Source: Acidobacteriota bacterium (GTDB lineage: Bacteria; Acidobacteriota; Terriglobia; UBA7540). Taken from it: a stretch of DNA of 9,265 nucleotides. Made by a program: the position numbers and the translations under genes. Of the stretch, positions 1-6,561 are shown in pieces. Numbering within the stretch: position 1 is the first letter of the stretch; each line of letters opens with the position of its first letter. The DNA lies in NCBI GenBank assembly GCA_021828225.1, contig JAKASH010000080.1, forward strand, positions 1-9,265. The letters are read 5' to 3'. Under the pieces are notes generated by a model that was not told the origin of the DNA, ran no database searches, and was given only the letters and a program-made list of their open reading frames with translations.

Positions 1-43
1 TCGGGAGGCGGCAATAAACGCGGCAGTGCGAAAATCTCGCAAA

Positions 44-295
44 CTAATCGCTCTGAGGGCGATCAGATTCTTCCGTGGGTTCAGGACGGGGACTCAAGGG
101 GGCTTTCCCGGGCGGGAATTCGGCGGTTATGAGAATCGAGGGTTTCGAAGAACGGGCCAGAATGGTGGTGCTAAGCCGCTTTTCGATGAATTGTTTGTAA
201 AACCTAAGCTTGGACTTGCACCAGGAAAACACAAGGACGCCTCCCGAAACCAAGCCCGTGGTGAAAGATAAAATCAGCCCGATCCAACTGCTCAT
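44..295 (-). CDS. Small single-span membrane protein, paralogue A (function unknown)
   Basis: An 83-residue protein I do not recognise. From the chosen ATG, residues about 3-25 form one hydrophobic transmembrane segment with a G-x-x-x-G pair (Gly14, Gly18). It is followed by a basic amphipathic stretch, LRFYKQFIEKRL (residues 30-41), and a proline- and charge-rich tail. The basic flank predicts a cytoplasmic C-terminus. It aligns without gaps to the product of 681-866, with about 20 of the first 46 residues identical, which is the main evidence that it is real. The ATG at 295 is preferred because it matches the paralogue's start and has GGAG (306-309) 10 nt upstream, the same spacing as in the paralogue. 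A GTG at 358 in the same frame would add 21 residues. A CRP/FNR-like palindrome lies 86 nt upstream. The basic post-membrane helix vaguely recalls LapA/DUF1049-type small proteins, but I would not assign it there. Confidence 0.6.
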   Translation of the reverse strand: MSSWIGLILSFTTGLVSGGVLVFSWCKSKLRFYKQFIEKRLSTTILARSSKPSILITAEFPPGKAPLSPRPEPTEESDRPQSD

Positions 296-380
296 GCTGG
301 CACTACTCCGCTTTGCCGCTAGGAACTGAAGATCCACGGTGAGAGAGCAACTCAGCACAAAATCCCAGTACCATCACGAT

Positions 381-394
381 GTGATTTATATCAC
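381..394. promoter_or_regulatory. CRP/FNR-family-like operator upstream of small protein A
   Basis: The sequence GTGATTTATATCAC is an inverted repeat GTGAT-N4-ATCAC. With its flanking T it matches the TGTGA-N6-TCAC core typical of CRP/FNR-superfamily sites. Its near edge lies 86 nt upstream of the ATG at 295. A near-identical copy (13 of 14 bases) sits at 950-963 before the paralogous gene. An additional ATCAC half-site at 373-377 forms a second overlapping inverted repeat with its left arm. The palindrome and its recurrence are seen directly; the regulator family is inferred from the consensus. No convincing -10 hexamer is visible at the class II position. Confidence 0.5.
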
Positions 395-680
395 GCAGAC
401 TTTCAGTATAACAGTGGCAGCGGCGTTACTGCCAATTTAACAACTGCCTCAACCTTTCGCATGGCTGCTCCCCATGAGGCGACGCTGATTCACCACCTCG
501 AGGATCAGCCTGGCACTTCACCGTGCGAGATGGGAAGCCGTTGCAGTTTTCCCAGTCAGGGGAGTTCGGGTTAACTCGATTGGCAGGTCGTGTGGCTCGA
601 TCATCTGGTACTTGTGGACGGGAGCGCCGTCGTCCACAAGCACCATCGCACGGGAAAAGGGCCGATCCGGACCGAGCAGG
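395..680. other. Intergenic stretch between the two small-protein units
   Basis: This stretch holds no gene I can defend. On the minus strand it is the 3' flank of small protein B and contains a perfect 10-bp stem-loop (611-640). A short minus-strand open frame (518-646, 42 residues from an ATG) has protein-like composition but no Shine-Dalgarno sequence. It is not called as a gene. Confidence 0.4.
611..640. other. Perfect 10-bp inverted repeat (stem-loop) after small protein B
   Basis: CTTGTGGACG at 611-620 and CGTCCACAAG at 631-640 are exact reverse complements separated by a 10-nt loop. The element begins 40 nt past the stop codon of the minus-strand gene at 681-866, so it could be a transcript 3' end or processing signal. 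No run of U follows on the minus strand, so it is not a canonical intrinsic terminator. It also falls inside a short open frame (518-646). Confidence 0.4.
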
Positions 681-866
681 TTACCGGACTCGCACAACAG
701 GGACTGCAGCGCGGGGCCGGAACAGACGGAGGTTAATGGCGGCGAGCCGATCCTCGATAAATTGCCTATACAACCTGAGACTGGCCCTGAACTGCAAGAA
801 GGCCAGGACAGTCCCCAACGCGAAGCCGGATGCGAAAGCCAGAGGTAAATGCAACCATAAGTGCAT
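681..866 (-). CDS. Small single-span membrane protein, paralogue B (function unknown)
   Basis: A 61-residue protein of unknown function. Residues about 4-25 are one transmembrane segment with conserved Gly14 and Gly18 (GxxxG spacing). The juxtamembrane motif LRLYRQFIEDRL occupies residues 30-41, and a short Arg/Pro-rich tail follows. The ATG is preceded by a strong Shine-Dalgarno sequence, AGGGAGGAG (877-885), 10 nt upstream. Across the 12-codon motif, the differences from the paralogue at 44-295 include five synonymous changes (CTT/CTC, TAC/TAT, TTC/TTT, GAA/GAG, CTT/CTC). That pattern suggests a real protein under purifying selection. A palindromic operator-like site sits 84 nt upstream, mirroring paralogue A. 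The tail is about 22 residues shorter than in A. Inferred role: a small inner-membrane protein, perhaps oligomerising through GxxxG; no partner is visible. Confidence 0.65.
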   Translation of the reverse strand: MHLWLHLPLAFASGFALGTVLAFLQFRASLRLYRQFIEDRLAAINLRLFRPRAAVPVVRVR

Positions 867-949
867 ACTTGCCTTTCTCCTCCCTGAACCACGACAGGCA
901 TCTCATTGCCAGACCGCTCTAATAAAACATTTTCCAGGATAAGCATGCA

Positions 950-963
950 GTGACTTATATCAC
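950..963. promoter_or_regulatory. CRP/FNR-family-like operator upstream of small protein B
   Basis: GTGACTTATATCAC differs by one base from the site at 381-394, and with its right flank reads GTGA-N6-TCACA. Its near edge is 84 nt upstream of the ATG at 866. If it acts as a class II activator site centred near -41.5, the -10 element would fall at about 922-927, where the minus strand reads TTTTAT, a plausible AT-rich hexamer. The symmetry, repetition and spacing are observed; regulation by a CRP/FNR-type protein is inference. Confidence 0.5.
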
Positions 964-1287
964 ATACCAGACTAGCCACATGTTTACTTTGCAGTTAATG
1001 GCTGCCGGGCCTTTTGCTTTTTGCGACGCCTTCACGCGAGTTGCAAGCGGTTGCACATTATGCGCACAAGTTTGAAGACGCAGGAGGCCGAACGAAAGCA
1101 GGGAATTGGCGATTACGGACAGGCTAACTCATCTGGAACCAGTGTATTGGCCCTGCTTTCTACGAATCCGGACCTGTGCGCCAAGACCACAGACCACGGT
1201 GCGACAGGTCCGGCGAATCCCAGAGAAAATCGCCGCGGACAAAGACAGGTACAGGAATGATGCAGGCCACCTTCCGCGCAAACCGAA
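964..1287. other. Intergenic region between the rhamnosidase gene and small protein B
   Basis: This region of about 320 nt has no supported coding sequence. It contains the 3' flank of the rhamnosidase gene with a large stem-loop (1168-1213), a short TGCAA-GCGG-TTGCA palindrome (1042-1055) and the presumed upstream promoter region of small protein B next to the operator-like site. Plus-strand open frames here run through structured DNA, lack ribosome binding sites and resemble no known protein. Confidence 0.45.
1168..1213. other. Long imperfect stem-loop downstream of the rhamnosidase gene
   Basis: CCGGACCTGT (1168-1177) pairs perfectly with ACAGGTCCGG (1204-1213). After a one-base bulge (G1178), CGC (1179-1181) pairs with GCG (1201-1203), leaving a 19-nt loop that contains the tandem repeat AGACCAC-AGACCAC. 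The element starts 74 nt beyond the minus-strand stop codon at 1288, consistent with a transcript end. There is no U-tract on either side, so intrinsic termination is uncertain. RNA stabilisation, a Rho-linked end or a REP-like element are alternatives. Confidence 0.45.
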
Positions 1288-4200
1288 TCAGGAACTGATG
1301 GGCCGTAGGACGGCTGTTCTTAGAAGGACCGGGCCCACGAGTCCGGATTCCAATAAGGGAGAATTTTTATCGAAATGCTTCCAGGTGGTGAAGGTGATCC
1401 GCCCGCCTGGAGGCTTGGGCTTCCCTTCAACATACCAGGCCGGCAACTTCTTGATTGGTCCGCCGAACAGGCTGCGCGTCTGTTCGTACTCGTTCTCGGG
1501 AGGCAGATGCTCGTCGCCGATCAGGCGGTTCGGCCAGAGGTTGGTGACCAGAACCTCCAGATTGTTCTCTCCGGGACGGACTGCTTCGGTGACATCCACC
1601 CGGCGTGGCGGCCTCCACAGAACGCCAAGACTTTTACCGTTCAGACGGACTTCCGCAAAGACTTCCACCCGCCCCAGGTCAAGGTAGAGGCGCTTGCCGC
1701 CCGCCATCGCGTTATTTGCAACGTGAAACCTGTTCGTGTAGGTCGCTGTGCCCGAGAAATACCTCACGCTTGCTTCCGCGTGCCGATGCAGGGAAATCAG
1801 CTCCGGCAAGGTCACCTCCGGCGGGGCTCCCAGGTTGGGCGGGAAGCTGACATGCCACGGCCCCCGGATTTCCCGCGGAGCATCGATCCCCGAAATCTGC
1901 ATCGACGAAGCCCCACCTGAATTTCTGTGCAGGGCGTAGCGGCCGTTCTGCCAGATGAGCAGTTCCGGTTTCCCGTTGCCCGCCAGTTCAAGTGCAGGAG
2001 GCTCCTCCGGCTTGGGGACTCCGGCTTCCACCATTTGCGCGATCCGTCCCTGGTCCAGCGCCTCCGTGAACAGCTTGGGCTCGCTCATCGAACCATGGAA
2101 ATAAGCGGCACCGTCGCGCTCAAACGCCTCGCCAAGACCCGGGTGGACCACATGATCTGATTTCTTGCCGTGCTGGACCAATTTGCCGTCCACGTAGAGC
2201 GACGGGACGCCGGCGTTGTACACGACTACCAAGTTTGTCCAGCCTGAAAGCGGCATGCGAGCCACGACGACCGGCGAAGGCCTGCCGTCCGACCTTTCAT
2301 ACACAATGACGCCGTCGCGGCCTGCCGTCAGTCCAGAGGCTGCGTGTCCCTTTCCGTAGATCACACCGCCGGCTGGAGGGTAGATGACGAAACTCTCCGG
2401 AGTGAAAAACGAACTGATCCCCGTCGGGGCGCCGCCGGGCGGAAGACCCAGATCAACCTCCGGCTTCACCCAGACACCGATTGTGAAATTGTTCGTCACG
2501 TCACGATAACGCCCGGGTTGCAGTGCCGGGAAGGACTTTGTCCCCGCCAGCGCGGCGCCATTTCGAGTGATCGCCTGAAGCCGCCGCGTTTCAGCCGGTG
2601 AACGGAATACGACGAAGAGCGACCCCGCAGGACCCAGCCGCAGAGGTAAGCGGACGCCTCCATCAACCAGATCGTAGACCTCGGCCGGAGTGATCTCGCC
2701 GGTCTCAGGGTTCCAGACCTCCGGCCGTTTGCTCTCCACGCGGAAGGTGCAAACCAGTTCTTCCGATTGCCGCCGGCGATTGGCGACAAAGTAGATGTCC
2801 GCGTCGCCTGTCCGCCGATGAATGTAGTTGATCGGCGCATCGCCTGAGCGGGATGTGAAATCGAAATCGGGCTTGATGTTCAGCTTGCCCAGCACCGCCG
2901 TCATCGGCTGTCTCCAGAACACCCGGCCCTTGCCGAAAGACCTTTCCGTCGAAGTGGTTCCGTCCAGATCGCCCCAGACTTCGCTCGCAATCGCTTGTAA
3001 CTCCAAATCGCTTCCCGGATACCCGGTGAGTCCCGGCGCGCGCTCGGGCTTGGGGCCCACCACAACGGCGCCGTCTCGCACCAGGTCGCGAATCTTGCGC
3101 AACAGGTCCAGGGTAATCGCCCTGTCCTCCGGAAGCACCAGCAGCCGGTAGCTCATTCCGTCGGGCAGGACGATATGGCCGCTTTCAGCCTTCATGCGAT
3201 TCAGAATTCCTTCCGCATCCGTGACGTCATAGTAGTAACCGAGCGGCGGAGTAGGATTCAGTTGATCTGGCAGGACCGGCGTATCCACGGGAACTTCCAC
3301 GCCCGCGAAGTAAACGAGGTCGGCCACCGTGAGCCCCTGCCGGAGTAAGTGCTGGCAGCGATTGACGTAGTCGAGCCAGGCGGACTCGCGGACAAACCAG
3401 GTGTTGGTACGCGAGTGCATCCATCCCCACGGTCCCATGGTCATTCCCGGCCGGGCGGTAGGATGCGGCTGCATGGCATAGACGTGGAAAATGAACTCAT
3501 TCAGGCCCTGGGTGTACATCCAGTCCCCCTGCCCTTTCATGGCGTAGGGGTATTCCTGCCACTTGGCAAACATCGGGGCCCCGGTATAAGACTCGGCGCC
3601 CACAATCGGCTTGCCGTAGACGTGCCCAATGGAACTTGCCAGCTTGATGCTGTAGTGGTTGCCGCGGCCCACCCAGAACTCGCCCATGGGGATGTCCAGC
3701 TTTGAGCCTGCCTGGATCTCCTCAAAAGGCCCGCCGCTATAAGGCTCCGCATAAGCCTTCAGGCCGTGCTGGTGGCACAATTCGGCAAAGCGGCCATAGT
3801 AGTAGTCGTCCATCAGGTCGGCGTCCGTTCTGCGAATATCCCAGAGGAACCGGTCTGACATTTCTCCGCTGCCTACCACACGGCCCGTCATCGCCGGCAA
3901 ATACTTGCGCAGGCCATATCCGCGACGCCGCTGGAACTCCTGCGGGTACTCTTCAGTCCAGGTCTGCATGCCCACTTCGTAACTGTCAATGGTGGCTCCG
4001 GCCTGGCCCTTGGAGGCAAGCGAACTCAGCGTTGGCAACAACTCTCCGAAGAAGTGGTTGAAATGATAATCGTAGGCCGCGCGGCTGTACTTGTTGCACT
4101 CGAGCCCCAGGCCGCCATCCGGCGCCGGGTGGTTTTCGACGCCGGTCGTCGTCTGTCCCATGCGGAGAATCGTCCAGTTGCCGGCGGGCGCCTGCCATTG

Positions 4201-5319
4201 CAGCCGGCCACTGCTGTCCATGTGCCGAGTGATATCCACGACTGAAGCGGGATCAATCACGGAGCCTTTCGGGACAGCACCCGTCGGGCTGTAAGGCTTC
4301 TGCCCTTCCCGGTGAGCGAAGTTGGCTTTCAGAGGCCAGTCCAGGATTCGCACAGCACCGGACATCCGGATCTCGGCAATGCTGTCCGGCCCTGAGGAAA
4401 CCAGGCGAAAATACTTTGCCCGCGTCAACGGGAAATTTACGACCGCGGGGACTTCAATCGGACCTCGGGGACGCACCACACCCAGATCGCACACCTTCCG
4501 AAACTGAGCACCATCGTCAGAGGCCTCAAGGGCCATTGAGGGGAATCGAAAGGAGTGTCCGGCATTACGAGGGACCGTCGTATAAACCTCGATCGACCGC
4601 GCGGCGTAGGGTTCAGCAAACTCGAGCTGAAGATACGCGGGCTGGCCAGCGGAGGCGGGGCGGATATCCACGCCCTTCGAAAGATCGCCGTCGTTCAACA
4701 GGCTCGCATCGACCTCGCCACTGCTTGAAGTAACATAGCTGAGCAGATCCTTCAGGGGCCGTTCCTCGCCCTCGAGTGACGGGAACGCCAGCACCAGGGC
4801 GTCGCGGTAGTAATCGCGCTTCTTATAGGGCTCCGGCAACTGGACGTCGATCTCTTTGCCGCCGGCAACGTGGGTTTCGCTCCAGGTCAGTTGCTGCATG
4901 GAAAGCTCCGGAGTGATCCAGGGCCCGCCACTCGAAGACCAGCCGGGGCAGTTCATCATGTCGTACTCCAGCCCCAGTCGATCGGCCTCCGCCATCGCGT
5001 GCTGCAGGAGATGAAGCCACTCCGAGCTGCCGTAATTGACCGGACCCTTGGGAATGCCCGTGCCAACCTGGAAGATCTGAAACCCTCCGATGCCCGCCCG
5101 GTGCATCGCCTCGAGGTCGCGTGTAATCCCGTCGCGAGTGATGTTCCCATTCATCCAGTGCCACCAGGTCTTGGGGCGAGCGGAAGCCGGCAGGCTTCGG
5201 AAAGCCGTCTCCAGCGATTCCTCCCCAGCGGCATCGGCGGCAAGGGCGACGTGCGGTCCTCGAACAACCAGCGTGAGCGTTCCGGCGGCAAAGCTCTGCA
5301 TAAAGGTTCGACGCTTCAT
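1288..5319 (-). CDS. Tat-exported alpha-L-rhamnosidase, glycoside hydrolase family 106, with LamG-like insert
   Basis: A 1343-residue hydrolase predicted to release terminal L-rhamnose from polysaccharide or glycoside outside the cytoplasm. Residues 1-27 form a Tat-type signal (KRRTFMQ, hydrophobic core, ALA cleavage site). The GH106 signature RPKTWWHWMNGNIT is at 48-61. A discoidin-like beta-sandwich spans about 205-325 and the catalytic barrel about 370-670. Glu448 (DSYEVG) and Glu576 (GAESYTG) are the likely acid/base pair, judged from spacing recalled for BT0986; Glu525 (YAEPYSGG) is another conserved-looking acid. Residues about 930-1100 resemble a LamG/concanavalin fold (FTIGVWVKP, GWTNLVVVYN, LYVDGKLV). 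A galactose-binding-like sandwich lies at about 1150-1340 (LYLDLGRVEVFAEVRLNGK). It appears longer than typical GH106 proteins because of the LamG-like part. The start is fixed by AGGAGG 6 nt upstream. It is the last gene of the rhamnose cluster, 190 nt after rhaT. Family assignment is strong; the natural substrate is unknown. Confidence 0.93.
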   Translation of the reverse strand: MKRRTFMQSFAAGTLTLVVRGPHVALAADAAGEESLETAFRSLPASARPKTWWHWMNGNITRDGITRDLEAMHRAGIGGFQIFQVGTGIPKGPVNYGSSEWLHLLQHAMAEADRLGLEYDMMNCPGWSSSGGPWITPELSMQQLTWSETHVAGGKEIDVQLPEPYKKRDYYRDALVLAFPSLEGEERPLKDLLSYVTSSSGEVDASLLNDGDLSKGVDIRPASAGQPAYLQLEFAEPYAARSIEVYTTVPRNAGHSFRFPSMALEASDDGAQFRKVCDLGVVRPRGPIEVPAVVNFPLTRAKYFRLVSSGPDSIAEIRMSGAVRILDWPLKANFAHREGQKPYSPTGAVPKGSVIDPASVVDITRHMDSSGRLQWQAPAGNWTILRMGQTTTGVENHPAPDGGLGLECNKYSRAAYDYHFNHFFGELLPTLSSLASKGQAGATIDSYEVGMQTWTEEYPQEFQRRRGYGLRKYLPAMTGRVVGSGEMSDRFLWDIRRTDADLMDDYYYGRFAELCHQHGLKAYAEPYSGGPFEEIQAGSKLDIPMGEFWVGRGNHYSIKLASSIGHVYGKPIVGAESYTGAPMFAKWQEYPYAMKGQGDWMYTQGLNEFIFHVYAMQPHPTARPGMTMGPWGWMHSRTNTWFVRESAWLDYVNRCQHLLRQGLTVADLVYFAGVEVPVDTPVLPDQLNPTPPLGYYYDVTDAEGILNRMKAESGHIVLPDGMSYRLLVLPEDRAITLDLLRKIRDLVRDGAVVVGPKPERAPGLTGYPGSDLELQAIASEVWGDLDGTTSTERSFGKGRVFWRQPMTAVLGKLNIKPDFDFTSRSGDAPINYIHRRTGDADIYFVANRRRQSEELVCTFRVESKRPEVWNPETGEITPAEVYDLVDGGVRLPLRLGPAGSLFVVFRSPAETRRLQAITRNGAALAGTKSFPALQPGRYRDVTNNFTIGVWVKPEVDLGLPPGGAPTGISSFFTPESFVIYPPAGGVIYGKGHAASGLTAGRDGVIVYERSDGRPSPVVVARMPLSGWTNLVVVYNAGVPSLYVDGKLVQHGKKSDHVVHPGLGEAFERDGAAYFHGSMSEPKLFTEALDQGRIAQMVEAGVPKPEEPPALELAGNGKPELLIWQNGRYALHRNSGGASSMQISGIDAPREIRGPWHVSFPPNLGAPPEVTLPELISLHRHAEASVRYFSGTATYTNRFHVANNAMAGGKRLYLDLGRVEVFAEVRLNGKSLGVLWRPPRRVDVTEAVRPGENNLEVLVTNLWPNRLIGDEHLPPENEYEQTRSLFGGPIKKLPAWYVEGKPKPPGGRITFTTWKHFDKNSPLLESGLVGPVLLRTAVLRPISS

Positions 5320-5325
5320 CTCAAT

Positions 5326-5331
5326 CCTCCT
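5326..5331 (-). promoter_or_regulatory. Ribosome binding site of the GH106 gene
   Basis: A perfect anti-16S match, AGGAGG on the minus strand, lies 6 nt before the ATG at 5319. It fixes the start just ahead of the Tat signal peptide and suggests the distal gene is efficiently translated independently of coupling to rhaT. Confidence 0.8.
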
Positions 5332-5393
5332 GTGTGTGCAGCCGTAAGCGCCGCTGGTTGCAAGGCTCCCAGCGACGGCGGCAACATCAGATG

Positions 5394-5408
5394 ATTTCAG
5401 AATGAAAT
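5394..5408. promoter_or_regulatory. Perfect short palindrome in the rhaT-rhamnosidase gap (possible operator)
   Basis: ATTTCA-GAA-TGAAAT is a perfect 6-3-6 inverted repeat, AT-rich in a GC-rich setting, located 75 nt upstream of the rhamnosidase start. It could be an operator for a dedicated regulator of the last gene. It has no second copy in this window and no clear promoter beside it, so the call is weak. The same gap also holds CCACGA-cgact-TCGTGG (5429-5445), a short stem that might end rhaT transcription, without a U-tract. Confidence 0.25.
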
Positions 5409-5509
5409 TGAAAACCGGTTAGCCATCCCCACGACGACTTCGTGGTGATCATCGGCGGGAGACGGCGCAAAAGCCGGCCGATCCTTGATAGACTCTGTGC
5501 TTTCTTCGA

Positions 5510-6535
5510 TTACAACGCGCTTGCGTGCGAAATCACGTAAATGGCAACGAGCAAGACCAGAACGCCCGCCCAGGAATAGCCATACGTCCGGCGGCTGGCG
5601 CCCTTCCACTCGCCTGTTGCCGCTCCCCAGACATTGGCGGCCGTGATATTCATCGCCATGAACAGCGGCCAGCCAAGCACCGCGCCCAGGGCGCCCAGGC
5701 CGGTGGCTCCCATGCCGTAAAACGCAATCCCAAAGAACCACACCGCGCCCATCAGGACAGCTCCCAGCCAGTAATTGGCGGAGACATCCGCCTGGGTCAG
5801 CACGCCCCAGGTGCGGTTCTTCTGCAGGAGGTAAATGCAATATCCGGCGTTGGCGAGGAAACCCGCGCTCAAGGCAAGCGCCCAAATCACATTGGACGAC
5901 ATGGCCTGCGAGGCGCCGGCGGCGTGGGCTGCCTGCTGAAGGTCTTTGCCAAAGACGAAGCTGAAATTGAGCATCGCCGAGAAAATTCCGGAGAGAATAC
6001 AGATCACCAGCCCCAGCCAGAAACCCGCCCCGCCGCGTTGCGAGGTCTGGCTGGAAAGTTCCCGTTCGCGCCGGTGGCCGGCCACTGAACAGACCACGAT
6101 GCCCAGAACGACGATCGCGAGCCCCGTAATCAGGATGTACCCCTGGGGAGTAAACAGTTCGTTCGGGTGCAGCACGACGAGCGGCAGAAGAGATCCGAGA
6201 GAAGCCGTGATGCCCAGGACAATCGCGAAGGTGAGGGCCATGCCCACGCGGCTGATGCCCAGGCCGAAGAGAGTGGAACCCACACCCCAGCCAAAACCGA
6301 AGAGCACGACTTCCGCGATCGTGGCGCCGGGAGCGCCCGCCAGAACTTCACCAAAGTGCGGGACAGTGGCAAAGACCATGATCCACGGGAGGACGAGCAT
6401 CCCGGCAACCGAGTAGACCAGCCAGGTGTTCTCCCAGCGCCAGCGGGTCATGCGCTTCATGGGAAGCGCAAAGCTCCCTTGCAGGAATCCTCCCAGGAGG
6501 ACCAGTCCTATAGCCAAGCCAATGTTTCCGCTCAT
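5510..6535 (-). CDS. rhaT: L-rhamnose/H+ symporter RhaT
   Basis: A 341-residue polytopic inner-membrane protein, close to the 344 residues of E. coli RhaT, with roughly ten hydrophobic segments. Family-like features include the N-terminal MSGNIGLAIGLVLLGG helix, a basic loop then W-[RS]-W-E (MKRMTRWRWEN, compare KKVKKWSWET in E. coli), LPWIM, LFGFGWGVGSTLFGLGISRVGMAL (compare [21 protein letters not shown]), and a Gly-rich IFSAMLNFSFVFGK segment matching the E. coli GIFSAGMSFAMNAAK region. It should import L-rhamnose with protons. The ATG at 6535 is chosen because it aligns with the E. coli start; an in-frame GTG at 6598 would overlap rhaB and add a 21-residue polar extension. The ribosome site (GGGGGAG) is unusually close, 2 nt from the ATG, so translational coupling to rhaB, which ends 26 nt upstream, is plausible. 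Confidence 0.9.
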   Translation of the reverse strand: MSGNIGLAIGLVLLGGFLQGSFALPMKRMTRWRWENTWLVYSVAGMLVLPWIMVFATVPHFGEVLAGAPGATIAEVVLFGFGWGVGSTLFGLGISRVGMALTFAIVLGITASLGSLLPLVVLHPNELFTPQGYILITGLAIVVLGIVVCSVAGHRRERELSSQTSQRGGAGFWLGLVICILSGIFSAMLNFSFVFGKDLQQAAHAAGASQAMSSNVIWALALSAGFLANAGYCIYLLQKNRTWGVLTQADVSANYWLGAVLMGAVWFFGIAFYGMGATGLGALGAVLGWPLFMAMNITAANVWGAATGEWKGASRRTYGYSWAGVLVLLVAIYVISHASAL

Positions 6536-6561
6536 TACTCCCCCAGCCACTACCCAGGGCC

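Noticed and set aside
26..271. 81-residue plus-strand open frame
   Set aside because: It is antisense to small protein A, with basic, low-complexity composition and no homology; the minus-strand frame has the paralogue support.
523..942. 139-residue plus-strand open frame
   Set aside because: It is antisense to small protein B, Arg-rich and without a ribosome site; it is a shadow frame.
518..979. 153-residue minus-strand open frame covering small protein B
   Set aside because: Its 5' part reads through the operator palindrome and the out-of-frame sequence of small protein B, is Cys/Ser-rich and lacks a Shine-Dalgarno sequence. Only its last 42 residues look protein-like, and they are treated separately as a finding.
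1106..1687. 193-residue plus-strand open frame overlapping the rhamnosidase 3' end
   Set aside because: It crosses the stem-loop and then runs antisense to conserved rhamnosidase codons; Arg/Pro-rich composition is typical of GC-rich shadow frames.
5429..5445. CCACGA-cgact-TCGTGG hairpin as a rhaT terminator
   Set aside because: The stem is only 6 bp and no U-tract follows on the minus strand; not enough for a terminator call.
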